Shown: positions 55,946-64,000 of the stretch, one piece after another
Layout of the letters: every line of letters starts with the position of its first letter
Position numbering within the stretch: the stretch's first letter is position 1
Source of the DNA: Marinoscillum pacificum
GTDB lineage: Bacteria; Bacteroidota; Bacteroidia; Cytophagales; Cyclobacteriaceae
Assembly: GCF_024714495.1 (NCBI RefSeq)
Contig: NZ_JAMZMJ010000001.1
Span: 62,001 to 126,000 of the forward strand
DNA: 64,000 nt
Reading direction: 5' to 3'
The notes under the pieces: generated by a model
What the model was told of the DNA's origin: nothing
What the model saw: only the letters and a program-made list of their open reading frames with translations
Databases searched by the model: none
Program-made: the position numbers and the translations under genes

Positions 55946-56115
55946 CAAACACCTCATTCCAAATTTAGAAAAATCAATTTCTCCCTCCATTTTAAAGGGA
56001 GGGACAGGATTGAATCAAGCAGATATACCAATTAAACTTAGGGAGGGTTGGACAAGTAGTCGAGGAAGAGGATGGAAATCTAAATAACAAGGTTTTGATA
56101 TCATCCTTCGATTAC
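55946..56115. repeat. Dispersed intergenic repeat, copy B
   Basis: The 135 bp at 55981-56115 line up without length change with 57931-58065. Core: CTCCCTCC...GGGAGGGAC dyad, ACCAATTAAACTTAGGGAGGGTTGG, GAGGAAGAGGATGGAAATCTAA and TTTGATATCATCCTTCGATTAC. A 61-codon open frame here (55902-56087) is just the repeat read through. Confidence 0.75.
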
Positions 56116-56210
56116 GTGTCTCAGATTAGATAATTTTAGTTGGTCATAAAATAAAGTATATCTTTATTGATACTGATTTAAAACTAACGGGTATTAACAA
56201 AGATCTATTA

Positions 56211-56936
56211 ATGTATTCTGAGTACTACACATTGCGCTTTTCGAATGATCCAAAAGAAATCGGTATTAACGACGGAGGTGTTCAGGTATACTTGGATGAA
56301 GAGAAATATAAGAATATTGAAGAATACAACCGATATTGCCTATTTAATTTTCCAAAAGGTAGTTTTCCAGAATTTGCCAAAAGTTATTATGCCTTTCCAA
56401 AGAAAGATTTTGTTTTTGAATACTTGAGATTGGATAAAAAGGCAAAGATTACGGATTTTTTATCCTACTCGGAGGCTCTGTATTGGGGAGGGAAATTTCT
56501 ACTGAGTCCAAAAGCCATTGAAGTCCTAAATAAATTTAAACTATCTCAATTTCGACTTTACAAAGCCAACTTGTATCAAAATGGAGTTGAAATAAAGGGA
56601 TACAAGGTATTACATTGTCCTATGATCACAACGGATTTTATAGATTTTGGTAGATGCATATTTGTTGGAGGGTCTGAAATTGAACCTAAATATCAATATG
56701 AAATACCAATTAGTAACATCGAAGATTGGCTTGCATATAAAAAGAAGGACCCTCTTATTTATACGAAGAAGTTGTGTTTAAATAAAGATTTTGATAGAGA
56801 ATTAGATCTTTTTAATACCCACCTATCACCTGATACTTTTGTATCACAAAGATTGAAGATTGAAATAGAAAATAAAGGATTGACGGGAGCAGAGATTAGA
56901 CCATCTAATGTTATGGATGTATCGTTCATTAACTAA
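56211..56936 (+). CDS. Imm43/DUF1629-like protein
   Basis: 241 residues, no signal peptide. The N-terminal region (YYTLRFSNDPKE...) and the middle (FLSYSEALYWGGKFLLSPKAIEVLNKFKLSQFRLYKANL) recall the DUF1629/immunity protein 43 family, whose members have a LVSEKxKxxLE-F-x-x-x-Q-F/F-x-P pattern. That family includes immunity proteins of polymorphic toxins, but no toxin gene is adjacent in the window. It could be an orphan immunity gene. The similarity was judged by eye only. Confidence 0.5.
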   Translation: MYSEYYTLRFSNDPKEIGINDGGVQVYLDEEKYKNIEEYNRYCLFNFPKGSFPEFAKSYYAFPKKDFVFEYLRLDKKAKITDFLSYSEALYWGGKFLLSPKAIEVLNKFKLSQFRLYKANLYQNGVEIKGYKVLHCPMITTDFIDFGRCIFVGGSEIEPKYQYEIPISNIEDWLAYKKKDPLIYTKKLCLNKDFDRELDLFNTHLSPDTFVSQRLKIEIENKGLTGAEIRPSNVMDVSFIN

Positions 56937-57238
56937 GCTATTGATGATAATTGTTGCTGCACTTTTATTTCTGTACTATTTTCAGAATTAGTTTGATCTG
57001 TACTCAGACTGGATCAGAATCATCCAAAATTGGATCTATTGCCAGAAAATAAATGAATTTACCATAGATGGTCTGACAGTTTACTTTATGCGTTTTCACT
57101 ACAGAAGATGGTTCAGACTTTTCCAAAATCGCAGATAACAAAAGCATGTTTCAGCAGTGGACACTGGAGGACACTTGAGTAAGCTTATAAAACCAAGTTG
57201 AAATAGATCCAGCTGCTAAAGTCTGCTAAATCTCGAAC
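56937..57238. other. Intergenic stretch without recognised features
   Basis: 302 bp between the Imm43-like gene and the convergent unknown gene. I found no open frame of note, repeat copy or hairpin with a T-run. Confidence 0.4.
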
Positions 57239-57697
57239 TTAAGTGTAATACTCACCATCCCATGGGGCATAAAATGCGATTGTTGAACTCGGCTGCAAGG
57301 AGATGGACTCATCATCATCGTTCGGTATAAGTCCAAATTGGATTCCGTCTACTTCAGTGCTGAAAGGTACTACTGCAATATCTTGAAATGTAACTTCTTC
57401 TAACTCATTGATCATTTCGTGAAGTTTATGAGCCAGTTCTTCAGGGTTTATCTGATCCGTAGTGCCTGCAAACCAATGCTCGGTTTTGATGTGATTTCCT
57501 TGATCATCAAACAGGTGAAGAATAACATATTCTTTTCTTGATTTTTTCCAATCAGATCCAGGAAAACCATCAGGGAATACAAAGGTTTGATAACCAAAGA
57601 ATTGCGTTTTGTTTTTAGTTGTACTAATATAATGAGTGTGATAATCTTCTTCTCGCATAATTGGAAGAATTTTAGGAATCCATGTTTGATTAGTCAT
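57239..57697 (-). CDS. Small soluble protein of unknown function
   Basis: 152 residues, not recognised. No signal peptide or membrane helix. The sequence is rich in aromatic and acidic residues (YVILHLFDDQGNH, NPEELAHKLHEMINELEE) and looks like a compact alpha/beta cytoplasmic protein. It lies among repeat copies, next to the Imm43-like gene but on the opposite strand. It has a size and acidity common for immunity proteins, which is only a suggestion. The coding call rests on length and protein-like composition. Confidence 0.6.
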   Translation of the reverse strand: MTNQTWIPKILPIMREEDYHTHYISTTKNKTQFFGYQTFVFPDGFPGSDWKKSRKEYVILHLFDDQGNHIKTEHWFAGTTDQINPEELAHKLHEMINELEEVTFQDIAVVPFSTEVDGIQFGLIPNDDDESISLQPSSTIAFYAPWDGEYYT

Positions 57698-57751
57698 TAT
57701 GAAGCAGGAATAAATAGAATATAGTTGATTTAATTAAAACTATTAGATTTA

Positions 57752-57830
57752 ATCCTCCTTTACAAATACCTCTCTCTAACTCTAGAAGAATTAATCAATC
57801 CCTGACTTAAGAACTGGAGCACAACAGTGG
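57752..57830. repeat. Dispersed repeat, head fragment
   Basis: TCCTTTACAAATACCTC and the following AATCAATCC match the head of the copy at 54152. It lacks the GGGAGGG parts and is directly joined to the 69-bp duplication. Confidence 0.5.
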
Positions 57831-57831
57831 T

Positions 57832-57900
57832 GCAACATTATTAAACACCAACAACAGCATAGTTGCTTGTTCCTTATAACTTGTCAAAGTCAGGTATGGG
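57832..57900. repeat. 69-bp direct repeat, relic of a DUF6090 gene end
   Basis: Matches 58232-58300 at 66 of 69 positions, exactly 400 bp apart. On the minus strand it encodes the last eight codons of the DUF6090 gene (PIPDFDKL and stop) plus its 3' flank; a TAG lies just upstream in frame. It looks like what remains of a tandem paralogue. Confidence 0.7.
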
Positions 57901-57930
57901 CTAGATTTTAATTGTATTCGAACCCACCCT

Positions 57931-58065
57931 CATTCCCTCCCTTAGCAAGGGAGGGACGTCTCTAAATAATATTATGACAACCAATTAACTTAGGGAGGGT
58001 TGGAGAAGTAGACGAGGAAGAAAATGAAAATCTAAGTAGCAGGTTTGATATCATCCTTCGATTAC
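57931..58065. repeat. Dispersed intergenic repeat, copy C
   Basis: Same length and layout as copy B (135 bp). It begins with a CCCTCCC...GGGAGGG dyad and ends GATATCATCCTTCGATTAC; a further small hairpin (CGACCC...GGGTGTCG) follows at about 58067-58085. Confidence 0.75.
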
Positions 58066-58137
58066 CCCGACCCTGTAGGGTGTCGAAGGGTCAAAAGTTT
58101 ATTGATTGCATTGGTCGCATGAATTTTGAAGAAATAT

Positions 58138-58225
58138 TCTCTCCCTCCATTCTTAAGGGAGGGACAAAACCTAAATAAACTTTTCAACCAATTAAACTCA
58201 GGGAGGGTTGTAGGAGTAGATGATA
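58138..58225. repeat. Dispersed intergenic repeat, short copy D
   Basis: CTCCCTCCATTCTTAAGGGA (dyad) and AATTAAACTCAGGGAGGGTT are present; the copy lacks the long tail and runs directly into the second copy of the 69-bp repeat. Confidence 0.7.
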
Positions 58226-58231
58226 TATGGC

Positions 58232-58300
58232 GCAACATTATTAAACACCTACAACAGCATAGTTGCTTGTTCCTTATAACTTGTCAAAGTCCGGTAAGGG
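58232..58300. repeat. 69-bp direct repeat, copy at the DUF6090 gene end
   Basis: Second copy of the repeat at 57832-57900, spanning the 3' flank and last codons of the intact DUF6090 gene. Contains CAAC/GTTG pairing around GCATA that may be a weak terminator. Confidence 0.7.
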
Positions 58301-59059
58301 GTCCAAGTTGTCCATTGACTTGGATAGTTCGTTGTGGATGTCCACTACCAGAGATTCCCAGACCTCTTTATAGGATATTAGGAAAGACAGCTGTGTGTCT
58401 AAATCATTTTCCATCTCGATGATTAGCTGCTTCGTTTGTGACAGATTGAGAAAGGCTACCATTTCCTTTTTCATTTCCACTTCATCTACCGGATCGAAAC
58501 CCTTTATTGGATCATAATTGAAATTCACCGTTAGGTTGTCTTTTAGGTAAGCACGCCTTTTAGCTTGTCGGTCCAGATAGAATGATATTCTCCTATTGTA
58601 GGTCATCACGGATAGGTTAAAGTATAAGTTGATTTTGTTGTTCAACTCCTCGTTTTTGGAGAGACGCGTTATGCCCTGACTTTTGATTTTTTCATACGTA
58701 TTGTTGGGTGCCTGAATGTCAATATTGGCTTCAGCAAAGAAATTGAAAAGACTATCGGTAGGTAGGCTGCGCAAGTCCTCGATACCATACATGGTTTCCA
58801 GAACTGAACTTGCTTCCTGGTTATTTTGGATAGCCCAATTGAGTATGGAGATGTTTTTGTTGATTTCCACTACCAACTCTTGCATCAGCTCCTGACCGTA
58901 TGCCAGTTGCTTGCGCTCTTCATTGAGGTTGTCTATCTGTATGGCTATGAGTATGCCCATCACCACTAGGGCAATTTCTCCAAAAGCATATTTGAGGTAT
59001 TGGCCTATCTTGCCATTGGAGAGCAATTCTTTTCTGATTTTTCGAAAGAGTTTGAGCAT
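58274..59059 (-). CDS. DUF6090-family membrane protein
   Basis: 261 residues. The start matches the DUF6090 family: MLKLFRKIRKELLSNGKIGQYLKYAFGEIALVVMGILIAIQIDNLNEE (key elements FRKIRxxLL, KYAFGEIxLVVxGILIAxQI-NxxNE). There is one membrane helix (about residues 29-45) and a helical, probably periplasmic C-terminal part of about 210 residues. These proteins are common in Bacteroidota and often occur in tandem; their function is unknown. The 3' end is part of a duplication whose other copy is 400 bp away. Confidence 0.85.
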   Translation of the reverse strand: MLKLFRKIRKELLSNGKIGQYLKYAFGEIALVVMGILIAIQIDNLNEERKQLAYGQELMQELVVEINKNISILNWAIQNNQEASSVLETMYGIEDLRSLPTDSLFNFFAEANIDIQAPNNTYEKIKSQGITRLSKNEELNNKINLYFNLSVMTYNRRISFYLDRQAKRRAYLKDNLTVNFNYDPIKGFDPVDEVEMKKEMVAFLNLSQTKQLIIEMENDLDTQLSFLISYKEVWESLVVDIHNELSKSMDNLDPLPDFDKL

Positions 59060-59413
59060 GGATTAGCGGTTTGTACAGTGGATGCTCTTGTAAAATAGCC
59101 AAGTCTTCATCCTTAGCCAAAAAGGTTGCCTGAGATGTTTATACCGGTTTGTGGATAACAAGAAAGGTAAGGCACAATGAGCCTAACCTGTAATCCTATT
59201 TTGAAACAATTATAATTTAGTCTTTAATACAAGCGAGATGTGGGTGTTAGCTGGTGATGGAGAACAGCTATTTAATAATGAAAAAGAAAAGAGTATAGAT
59301 GGTAAATGATGAATTTGTATTTTTTTAAGTTGCCTACTTTGGAGTTTTTAAGTTCAGACGTGGACTTCCTCAGGTTCAGTCAGGAGTTTGCCCAATGATC
59401 AGCAGATTGTTTC
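59060..59413. other. Intergenic stretch upstream of the DUF6090 gene
   Basis: First half of a 713-bp gap. I see no convincing gene. It should contain the DUF6090 promoter on the minus strand. Confidence 0.35.
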
Positions 59414-59500
59414 TAAAGCCCGCTCAGACTTTCTCTTAAACCCGCGCAGACTTTTGCCAAAACCTGCGCAGGTTTTAGGTCAAATCACGGCGGGTTTTAA
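59414..59500. repeat. Short tandem CCCGCGCAG-type repeats with an 18-bp palindrome
   Basis: Four imperfect units of about 22 bp: AAGCCCGCTCAGACTTT, AAACCCGCGCAGACTTTT, AAAACCTGCGCAGGTTTT (a perfect 18-bp palindrome, 59459-59476) and AAATCACGGCGGGTTTT. They are far more GC-rich than the surroundings. An 88-codon frame crosses them but looks accidental. Confidence 0.6.
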
Positions 59501-59772
59501 AAAGGCTCTTTTTGGCTCGTGTAGGATGTTCTTGGACATTTTCGGCTTTCGTACCAGAAAGTTCGTGCTGTTCCTTGAAATTAAAACAAGAATGAATGGT
59601 GCACATTGTATTTTACGAAGATGTAATAAGGCTATTGAGTTGCAGAAGTTGTAAATAATACATAAAGACTTTCACTCCCTTTAGCCTCGAAAGTTGGTAC
59701 TCCAGCAATCACGAACACCCCACATGCAACCATCACCTCACTAACCGCATCTTACCTCCAAACGATACTCCC
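59501..59772. other. Intergenic stretch without recognised features
   Basis: Rest of the 713-bp gap before the small exported protein gene. No gene or terminator seen. Confidence 0.35.
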
Positions 59773-60186
59773 ATGATTAGATACTGCTACTTATTCGCCT
59801 TTCTTTTGGTACATTATACCTTACAAGCTCAGAACATTGCTAAAGAGGAACAAAACGTCTTACAGCTCGTGGCTTCTGACAGTACCGTTCAGGAATACCT
59901 TGCTACTTACGTTGATTTTGATGAGGTCACCATTGGTCCACAGCAAGAGTTCATGTTTTACAAAGATGATATTACAGTGGTGCCAGTTGATGCCATTAAG
60001 ATCAAGAAAGTGAACCAAAAAGTGGATGGCCTGTACAAAGTGAAGATAACCATCAACAATGAAGTGGCCATTACCACCAAAATTGTTTACTTGTCTGAAC
60101 GCAATCATTGGCGGAAAAGCATCTTTGCACGTGATAAAAACTGGCTATTTGGAGACGGGGAAATGTATTATGTGTTTGATAATTAG
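59773..60186 (+). CDS. Small exported protein of unknown function
   Basis: 137 residues. Clear signal peptide (MIRYCYLFAFLLVHYTLQAQ, residues 1-20). The mature 117 residues are a soluble alpha/beta domain with aromatic strands (EFMFYKDDITVVPVD; MYYVFDN at the end). Not recognised. It probably is periplasmic. Convergent with the LptA-like gene, with 80 bp between them. Confidence 0.7.
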   Translation: MIRYCYLFAFLLVHYTLQAQNIAKEEQNVLQLVASDSTVQEYLATYVDFDEVTIGPQQEFMFYKDDITVVPVDAIKIKKVNQKVDGLYKVKITINNEVAITTKIVYLSERNHWRKSIFARDKNWLFGDGEMYYVFDN

Positions 60187-60266
60187 TGCTTAGCTCATCC
60201 CAGATGTAGGCTAAGGGAGATCCTTTTTGGTCTTGCGTTAGATAATTTGCTGAGTTATTTTAAGTA

Positions 60267-60614
60267 TCAATCAAGGTATGCCACCTGCTCACCGACTTTG
60301 TAACTAAGACGTTTGTTTTTTGGCTTTTTTGCCATTTCAATGGTTCCACTAAAAGTGAATTCATTCAATCCAGTTGCGGTAATTTCCCTTGTTCGTTTAT
60401 TGTAAACGACCTTTTCAGCGTGCTTCAGTTCGATGTTTTCCATCTTAAAGCTGACATCTCCTGTTAACATCAGTTCCTGTGTTTCAGGATTGAAAACTAA
60501 TTTCTCACAAGTGTAGCTGGAGTCTTTTGAGGTATCAGCAGGACTTTCGGCTGCAGCCTGTGCGATGGATGACAGGCTGAAACATAATAGGGAAGAGAAG
60601 ATTAGTGTTTTCAT
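60267..60614 (-). CDS. Small exported LptA/OstA-like protein
   Basis: 115 residues. Signal peptide 1-19 (ending SIAQA). The mature part shows repeated short strands of the beta-jellyroll type found in LptA/OstA: ETQELMLTGDVSFKMENIELKHAEKVVYNKRTREITATG (key LTGDV, KVVYNK, ITATG), which fits one turn or so of the fold. LptA bridges the periplasm in lipopolysaccharide transport, but this is much shorter, so only a structural likeness is claimed. It lies upstream of the STN receptor region on the same strand after 86 bp. Confidence 0.6.
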   Translation of the reverse strand: MKTLIFSSLLCFSLSSIAQAAAESPADTSKDSSYTCEKLVFNPETQELMLTGDVSFKMENIELKHAEKVVYNKRTREITATGLNEFTFSGTIEMAKKPKNKRLSYKVGEQVAYLD

Positions 60615-60699
60615 ATGTTATGGTTTTTGGTTCATTAACGGTTGCAATGCTTGATTATTATCGGTAGGTACTTGATCTCTAATAACGAGGGTTAACCTA

Positions 60700-63234
60700 T
60701 CAAAAATAAAACTGCAACTGCAGGCTTACATTAGGAGTGAAGCCCAGCGCTAGTTGATCAATGGCAATAGGTGTATTGGCAATGCGCTCGTAGTAGGTGC
60801 GAAGCGGATTGTCTCGGTTCATGATGTTCCAGATGGACAACCCTATTAATGAATAATGCCCATTGGGGAAGTTCCATCGGTACGTACCAGAGAAATCTAG
60901 TCGGAGATAATCTGGAAGTTTGCCGTGGTTAGGAGATTGATAGTTGATTAGTCCATTGAGAACGGGATCAATGTTGTCTGGACGTGTCACAGGTACTCCT
61001 GAGTGGTAATTGGCTCCGAGAGACCAGTCAAATTGCCCAGTTTTGAGTGAGTTGCCGAGGTATATGTTGTGTCGAATGTCCAGATTGCTAGGGAAGGTTG
61101 GTTGATCTAGCTCTAATTGATCAAAAGTATAATTAGTATGTGCCCACCCATAGCTTAGCCATGAGTTTAGCTTCCCAAAACGTCTTTTGATCATAAAATC
61201 GAGTCCATAGCTATCATAACTTCCGGGTACTTGGATAAATTCTAGTTGATTTTGAAAGGCCTGACTTGTGGAGATGATGTTTTTGACTTGTTTTACATAC
61301 AATTCTCCACTAGCAAAGAAGTTATTCAGTTCGTAGTGTAATCCAAGGGAGGCTTGCTTGCTTCGGATAATAGGAAAATTACTGCCATCCGCTAACGCCC
61401 ATCGTCTCTTTTCTATACCGAGGAAATCGGTTTGCAAGTCAATGATTTGTGTGATTGTCTGACTCTTCATTTCTCCCAAAAACTCCAACATCAATTCATC
61501 TGTCAGGTATTGATGCGCGCTCAGGCGCGGCTCCAGTATGAATTGAGGATCTGCCTGTTGGAAGTAGTTGAGTCGTAATCCTCCTGAGACAAATGTTCCT
61601 GTAGCTTCTTGCGACCAGTTGGCTTGACCATAAACAATGTGTGAATTGAGAACCCTCTGAATATCACTGGTTAGTGAAGGTCTGTTGAGATTGACTTTAT
61701 CTGTTACAGCCGTCATGTCTGCAGTATAGCCCCATTGCCAATCCAGTTGCGAGTTAATCAGATGGCTTAGGGTTATCGAAACTTGTCTGTTAGTGACCTT
61801 ATTTGACTGTGTTAATGTCTGATCAGCTACTAGATACTGATTCGTAGCATCTAGTAGGTATTCAGATTGGTAGAGGTTGATTTTGCTTTTCAGTTTTGGC
61901 GTCCAGAAACGGGTGTAGCCCAGTCTGATTCCTTTACTGGTTTGATTCAGCTGGCTTTCTTTAGAGGTATTAGCATTATCAAATGTCGTTTCCTCTGCGA
62001 AGCTTAGTTCATCGGCAATGTTAAAAACGGTGAAACTCAGTTTGTTTTGCGTGTCGGGTTGGTAATTGACTTTGGCCAGCCAGTCGTAGTAGAGGAATCG
62101 ATGGTCCTGACGAATCAGGCTATCGTTGTTCTGGGCTCGGTTCAGAGCCGTGTTTTGAAAGGCTCGATCAAAATAGGAGTCATAGGTAGGGCTTTGCCAT
62201 AGATCAGTCAGAGAACGTCTGGCTGCAAGTTCTAATGAGATGTTTTTGGTAATTGGCACGCCGGCTTGAAAATTGGCATGTAGAAGGTTAACTCCTCCAC
62301 TTACTTCGCTTTTTGTTCGTACTGTTTCTTTGAGCTTCATGTCAAGTGTTCCCGATACGCCTTGTCCCAGATCACTAGTTGTTCCATTTTTTACGACAGT
62401 GGCACTTTCGGTGATGTAAGGGTTAAAAGCTGAGATCAACCCAAAGAAATGACCGGTCTGAAACATACGGATTCCGTCCCATAATACCAGGTTTTGATCA
62501 TTGGTACCACCACGAATATTGATATTAGAGACTGATTCATTGGCGCTGTATATGCCAGGGAAGGTTTGTAAGGAAAATAGGAGGTCTGGTTCTGTTAAAC
62601 CAGGAAGAATTTGTTGCTCATTAGGTGTAAATCGAAAACCACCACCTTGCACATGACTAATGCCAGGAACAAAGTAATTGTCAATGATCACTTCGGATAA
62701 GGCTTCGTATTTAGGTCGAAGAGAGATGGTTAGTTCTCCAGGATTATCAAAAGAGTTTAGGTTCTTCTCCAGAGTAAAATAACTGATTTGGCCGATGATA
62801 ATGTTAGTGGAATCAACTACCAATACATTCTCCAGCTGAAATTGACCATTTACATCTGATGTGGTTATTTGAGATCCTACCTGAATCGTTGCAAAAGGGA
62901 TCATTTCATTGGATTGAATGTCCTTGATATAGCCTTTAAGAGTGATGAGGCTATTCTTCTTTGGGCTAATCGCAATAATATCCCATTGAATAGCTTCGAA
63001 CTGTAGGCCCGTTTGTAATCTCAATTGTTGCAAGACATCCTCTAGGTTTTCAGCTTGAATAGGAGAGGTGTTTACTTCTTGTATGACGTCATCTGCAAAT
63101 GTGAATCGGATATGATAATCCTGTTCAACTTTCTGCAGGAGCTCTTTAAGAGGGACTCTACCTGTTTGAGCTAGAAGTTGAGAGGATAAGGTGACAATGT
63201 AGAATAGTATAAATACTACTAAGTTTTTACACAC
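60700..63234 (-). CDS. TonB-dependent receptor with N-terminal STN domain
   Basis: 844 residues from a GTG start at 63234 that overlaps the FecR stop by 1 bp (TAGTG). Order of domains: signal peptide (1-22), STN secretin/TonB short N-terminal domain (about 25-90; VPLKELLQKVEQDYHIRFTFADD), carboxypeptidase-like regulatory domain (about 95-175), plug (about 195-310; FSLQTFPGIYSANESVSNINIRGG) and barrel ending PNVSLQLQFYF. The STN domain usually contacts a FecR-type anti-sigma protein, and the gene for one precedes it, so this should be a signalling receptor for an unknown ligand. Confidence 0.93.
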   Translation of the reverse strand: MCKNLVVFILFYIVTLSSQLLAQTGRVPLKELLQKVEQDYHIRFTFADDVIQEVNTSPIQAENLEDVLQQLRLQTGLQFEAIQWDIIAISPKKNSLITLKGYIKDIQSNEMIPFATIQVGSQITTSDVNGQFQLENVLVVDSTNIIIGQISYFTLEKNLNSFDNPGELTISLRPKYEALSEVIIDNYFVPGISHVQGGGFRFTPNEQQILPGLTEPDLLFSLQTFPGIYSANESVSNINIRGGTNDQNLVLWDGIRMFQTGHFFGLISAFNPYITESATVVKNGTTSDLGQGVSGTLDMKLKETVRTKSEVSGGVNLLHANFQAGVPITKNISLELAARRSLTDLWQSPTYDSYFDRAFQNTALNRAQNNDSLIRQDHRFLYYDWLAKVNYQPDTQNKLSFTVFNIADELSFAEETTFDNANTSKESQLNQTSKGIRLGYTRFWTPKLKSKINLYQSEYLLDATNQYLVADQTLTQSNKVTNRQVSITLSHLINSQLDWQWGYTADMTAVTDKVNLNRPSLTSDIQRVLNSHIVYGQANWSQEATGTFVSGGLRLNYFQQADPQFILEPRLSAHQYLTDELMLEFLGEMKSQTITQIIDLQTDFLGIEKRRWALADGSNFPIIRSKQASLGLHYELNNFFASGELYVKQVKNIISTSQAFQNQLEFIQVPGSYDSYGLDFMIKRRFGKLNSWLSYGWAHTNYTFDQLELDQPTFPSNLDIRHNIYLGNSLKTGQFDWSLGANYHSGVPVTRPDNIDPVLNGLINYQSPNHGKLPDYLRLDFSGTYRWNFPNGHYSLIGLSIWNIMNRDNPLRTYYERIANTPIAIDQLALGFTPNVSLQLQFYF

Positions 63235-64000
63235 TATTTACTAAGCGTAACAGAGTTTCCTTTGGTTTGAAACTCTAAACTTAGTGGAATTGTGATAGCT
63301 TTCAATGCAGAATTAAAATCTTCGTTGTGGAAGGACCCTGTAAACAGCCTTTCTGCTTCTGATTCAGGGTATTCGACTGTTACGTCGTATTGTCTTTCAA
63401 ACTCTTTGATAACAAAGTAAAAAGGGACTTCTTCAAAGTCAGAGAACCCTGATTCCCAGGATGGATGTACAGCTCTGACTGTATTGCGCTGCACACGGTC
63501 ATTTACCCACCGAACTTGTTCTCCTTTCGCCAAGATCGTTTTGGTGTCTTTGTTTTTTGGATCTGTAGTGGTAACGGCAACTGTGCCTTCATAACACGTT
63601 ACTTCATAATAATTTTCTCTAGAATTGACCGTAAAGCGAGTGCCCAATACGGTAACGATCCCAGAGGTGGTTGTTACGGTAAATTGACTTCCTTTTTCCA
63701 CTTCGAAATAGGCTTCTCCGGTCAATTGGAGATTTCTGGATTTCTCCCATTCTTCTTCTGAGTAGGAGAGTTCGGAGTGTTTGTTAAGGACTACCTTTGA
63801 AGCATCAGGCAGGATCCATTCTGTTTGTTGCTCATGACTAGCAACAAATTGTTCCGTGGATGATTTTGGATATAAAAACCATAGAGCGGCTGCTACTATA
63901 ACAATAGAAGCAGCAACCTTCCATGCATTGTTCCATAGAGAGAACTCGACAGCTTTGGCTTGTTTGCTTTGTCGATTTTTCAGCGTGGTTAGGGCCTCTT
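63234..64000 (-). CDS. FecR-type anti-sigma factor, 5' end outside the window
   Basis: The frame stays open from the stop at 63236-63234 to the window end, so about 255 residues are visible and the start lies beyond 64000. There is a membrane helix near 63855-63920 (VKVASIVIVAAALWFLYP) and then the FecR periplasmic domain (DASKVVLNKHSELSY, LTGEAYFEVEKGSQFTVTT, VTCYEGTVAVTT) and a C-terminal STN-contact region (FEEVPFYFVIKEFERQYDVTVEYP). It should carry signals from the STN receptor to an ECF sigma factor, which is expected further upstream. Confidence 0.93.
   Translation of the reverse strand, partial: EALTTLKNRQSKQAKAVEFSLWNNAWKVAASIVIVAAALWFLYPKSSTEQFVASHEQQTEWILPDASKVVLNKHSELSYSEEEWEKSRNLQLTGEAYFEVEKGSQFTVTTTSGIVTVLGTRFTVNSRENYYEVTCYEGTVAVTTTDPKNKDTKTILAKGEQVRWVNDRVQRNTVRAVHPSWESGFSDFEEVPFYFVIKEFERQYDVTVEYPESEAERLFTGSFHNEDFNSALKAITIPLSLEFQTKGNSVTLSK

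Noticed and set aside
55902-56087. 61-codon open frame on the plus strand
   Set aside because: It is the intergenic repeat read through; the other copies have no matching frame.
54152-58300. CRISPR array
   Set aside because: The repeats are few, long, irregularly spaced and differ in length, with no cas gene in the window.
58126-58422. 98-codon plus-strand frame
   Set aside because: It runs through repeat copy D and the 69-bp repeat and into the end of the DUF6090 gene on the other strand.
58920-59120. 66-codon minus-strand frame upstream of the DUF6090 gene
   Set aside because: It overlaps the start of the DUF6090 gene in another frame and shows no signal or family likeness.
59388-59654. 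88-codon plus-strand frame
   Set aside because: It is made of the CCCGCGCAG-type repeats and has no protein-like composition or family likeness.

Overview
The window looks like chromosomal DNA of a Bacteroidota, most likely of the Cytophagales group. The reasons are a SusC/SusD pair, several TonB-type outer-membrane barrels, a FecR anti-sigma gene next to an STN-domain receptor, exported proteins whose signal peptides end in a short -Q, and sequences like the Bacteroidota -7 promoter element (TAnnTTTG). Shine-Dalgarno motifs are weak or absent. I see no rRNA, tRNA, CRISPR array, transposase or phage gene.

Layout. 0-5.4 kb: end of an outer-membrane barrel gene, an alpha/beta-hydrolase lipoprotein, an unknown exported protein, and a PQQ-type sugar dehydrogenase with an extra N-terminal NTF2-like domain. 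5.4-11.8 kb: membrane-anchored AraC regulator, citrate synthase (gltA), prohibitin-like protein, PEP carboxylase (ppc). 11.8-14.7 kb: a three-gene ABC exporter operon led by a NEW3-domain protein; four TTAAC boxes spaced exactly 10 bp apart lie upstream. 15-24 kb: a large beta-propeller (Asp-box/VPS10) protein, an NAD(P)-binding protein, a Big-domain lipoprotein with an outer-membrane protein, another envelope barrel, and tyrS. 24-30.4 kb: an M48 protease, then a minus-strand operon of circularly permuted ATP-grasp, alpha-E protein, Anbu (bacterial proteasome-like peptidase), transglutaminase-like protein and a short-chain dehydrogenase. This is the most interesting system in the window.

30.6-42.5 kb: holA, a 1000-residue TPR protein translationally coupled to a barrel protein, an acidic SPOR-domain membrane protein, an ExbB-ExbD-TonB unit coupled to folC and trmB, and a double-FKBP lipoprotein. 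42.5-46.3 kb: Lrp-type regulator divergent from a PLP trans-sulfuration enzyme, a TrpF-like protein without its catalytic residues, thioredoxin, and a DUF2064 (TIGR04282) transferase. 46.3-53.5 kb: SusC, SusD, a sodium:solute symporter and a metallophosphoesterase-like protein that has lost several metal ligands. They probably form one uptake locus, with two long hairpins and a small inverted-repeat element between SusD and the symporter.

53.5-60 kb is an accessory stretch with few, poorly recognised genes (an Imm43/DUF1629-like protein, a DUF6090 protein, unknowns). It holds several copies of an intergenic repeat and a 69-bp direct repeat that appears to mark the loss of a DUF6090 paralogue. 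60.2-64 kb: a small LptA-like exported protein, an STN/TonB-dependent receptor, and a FecR gene that runs off the end of the window.
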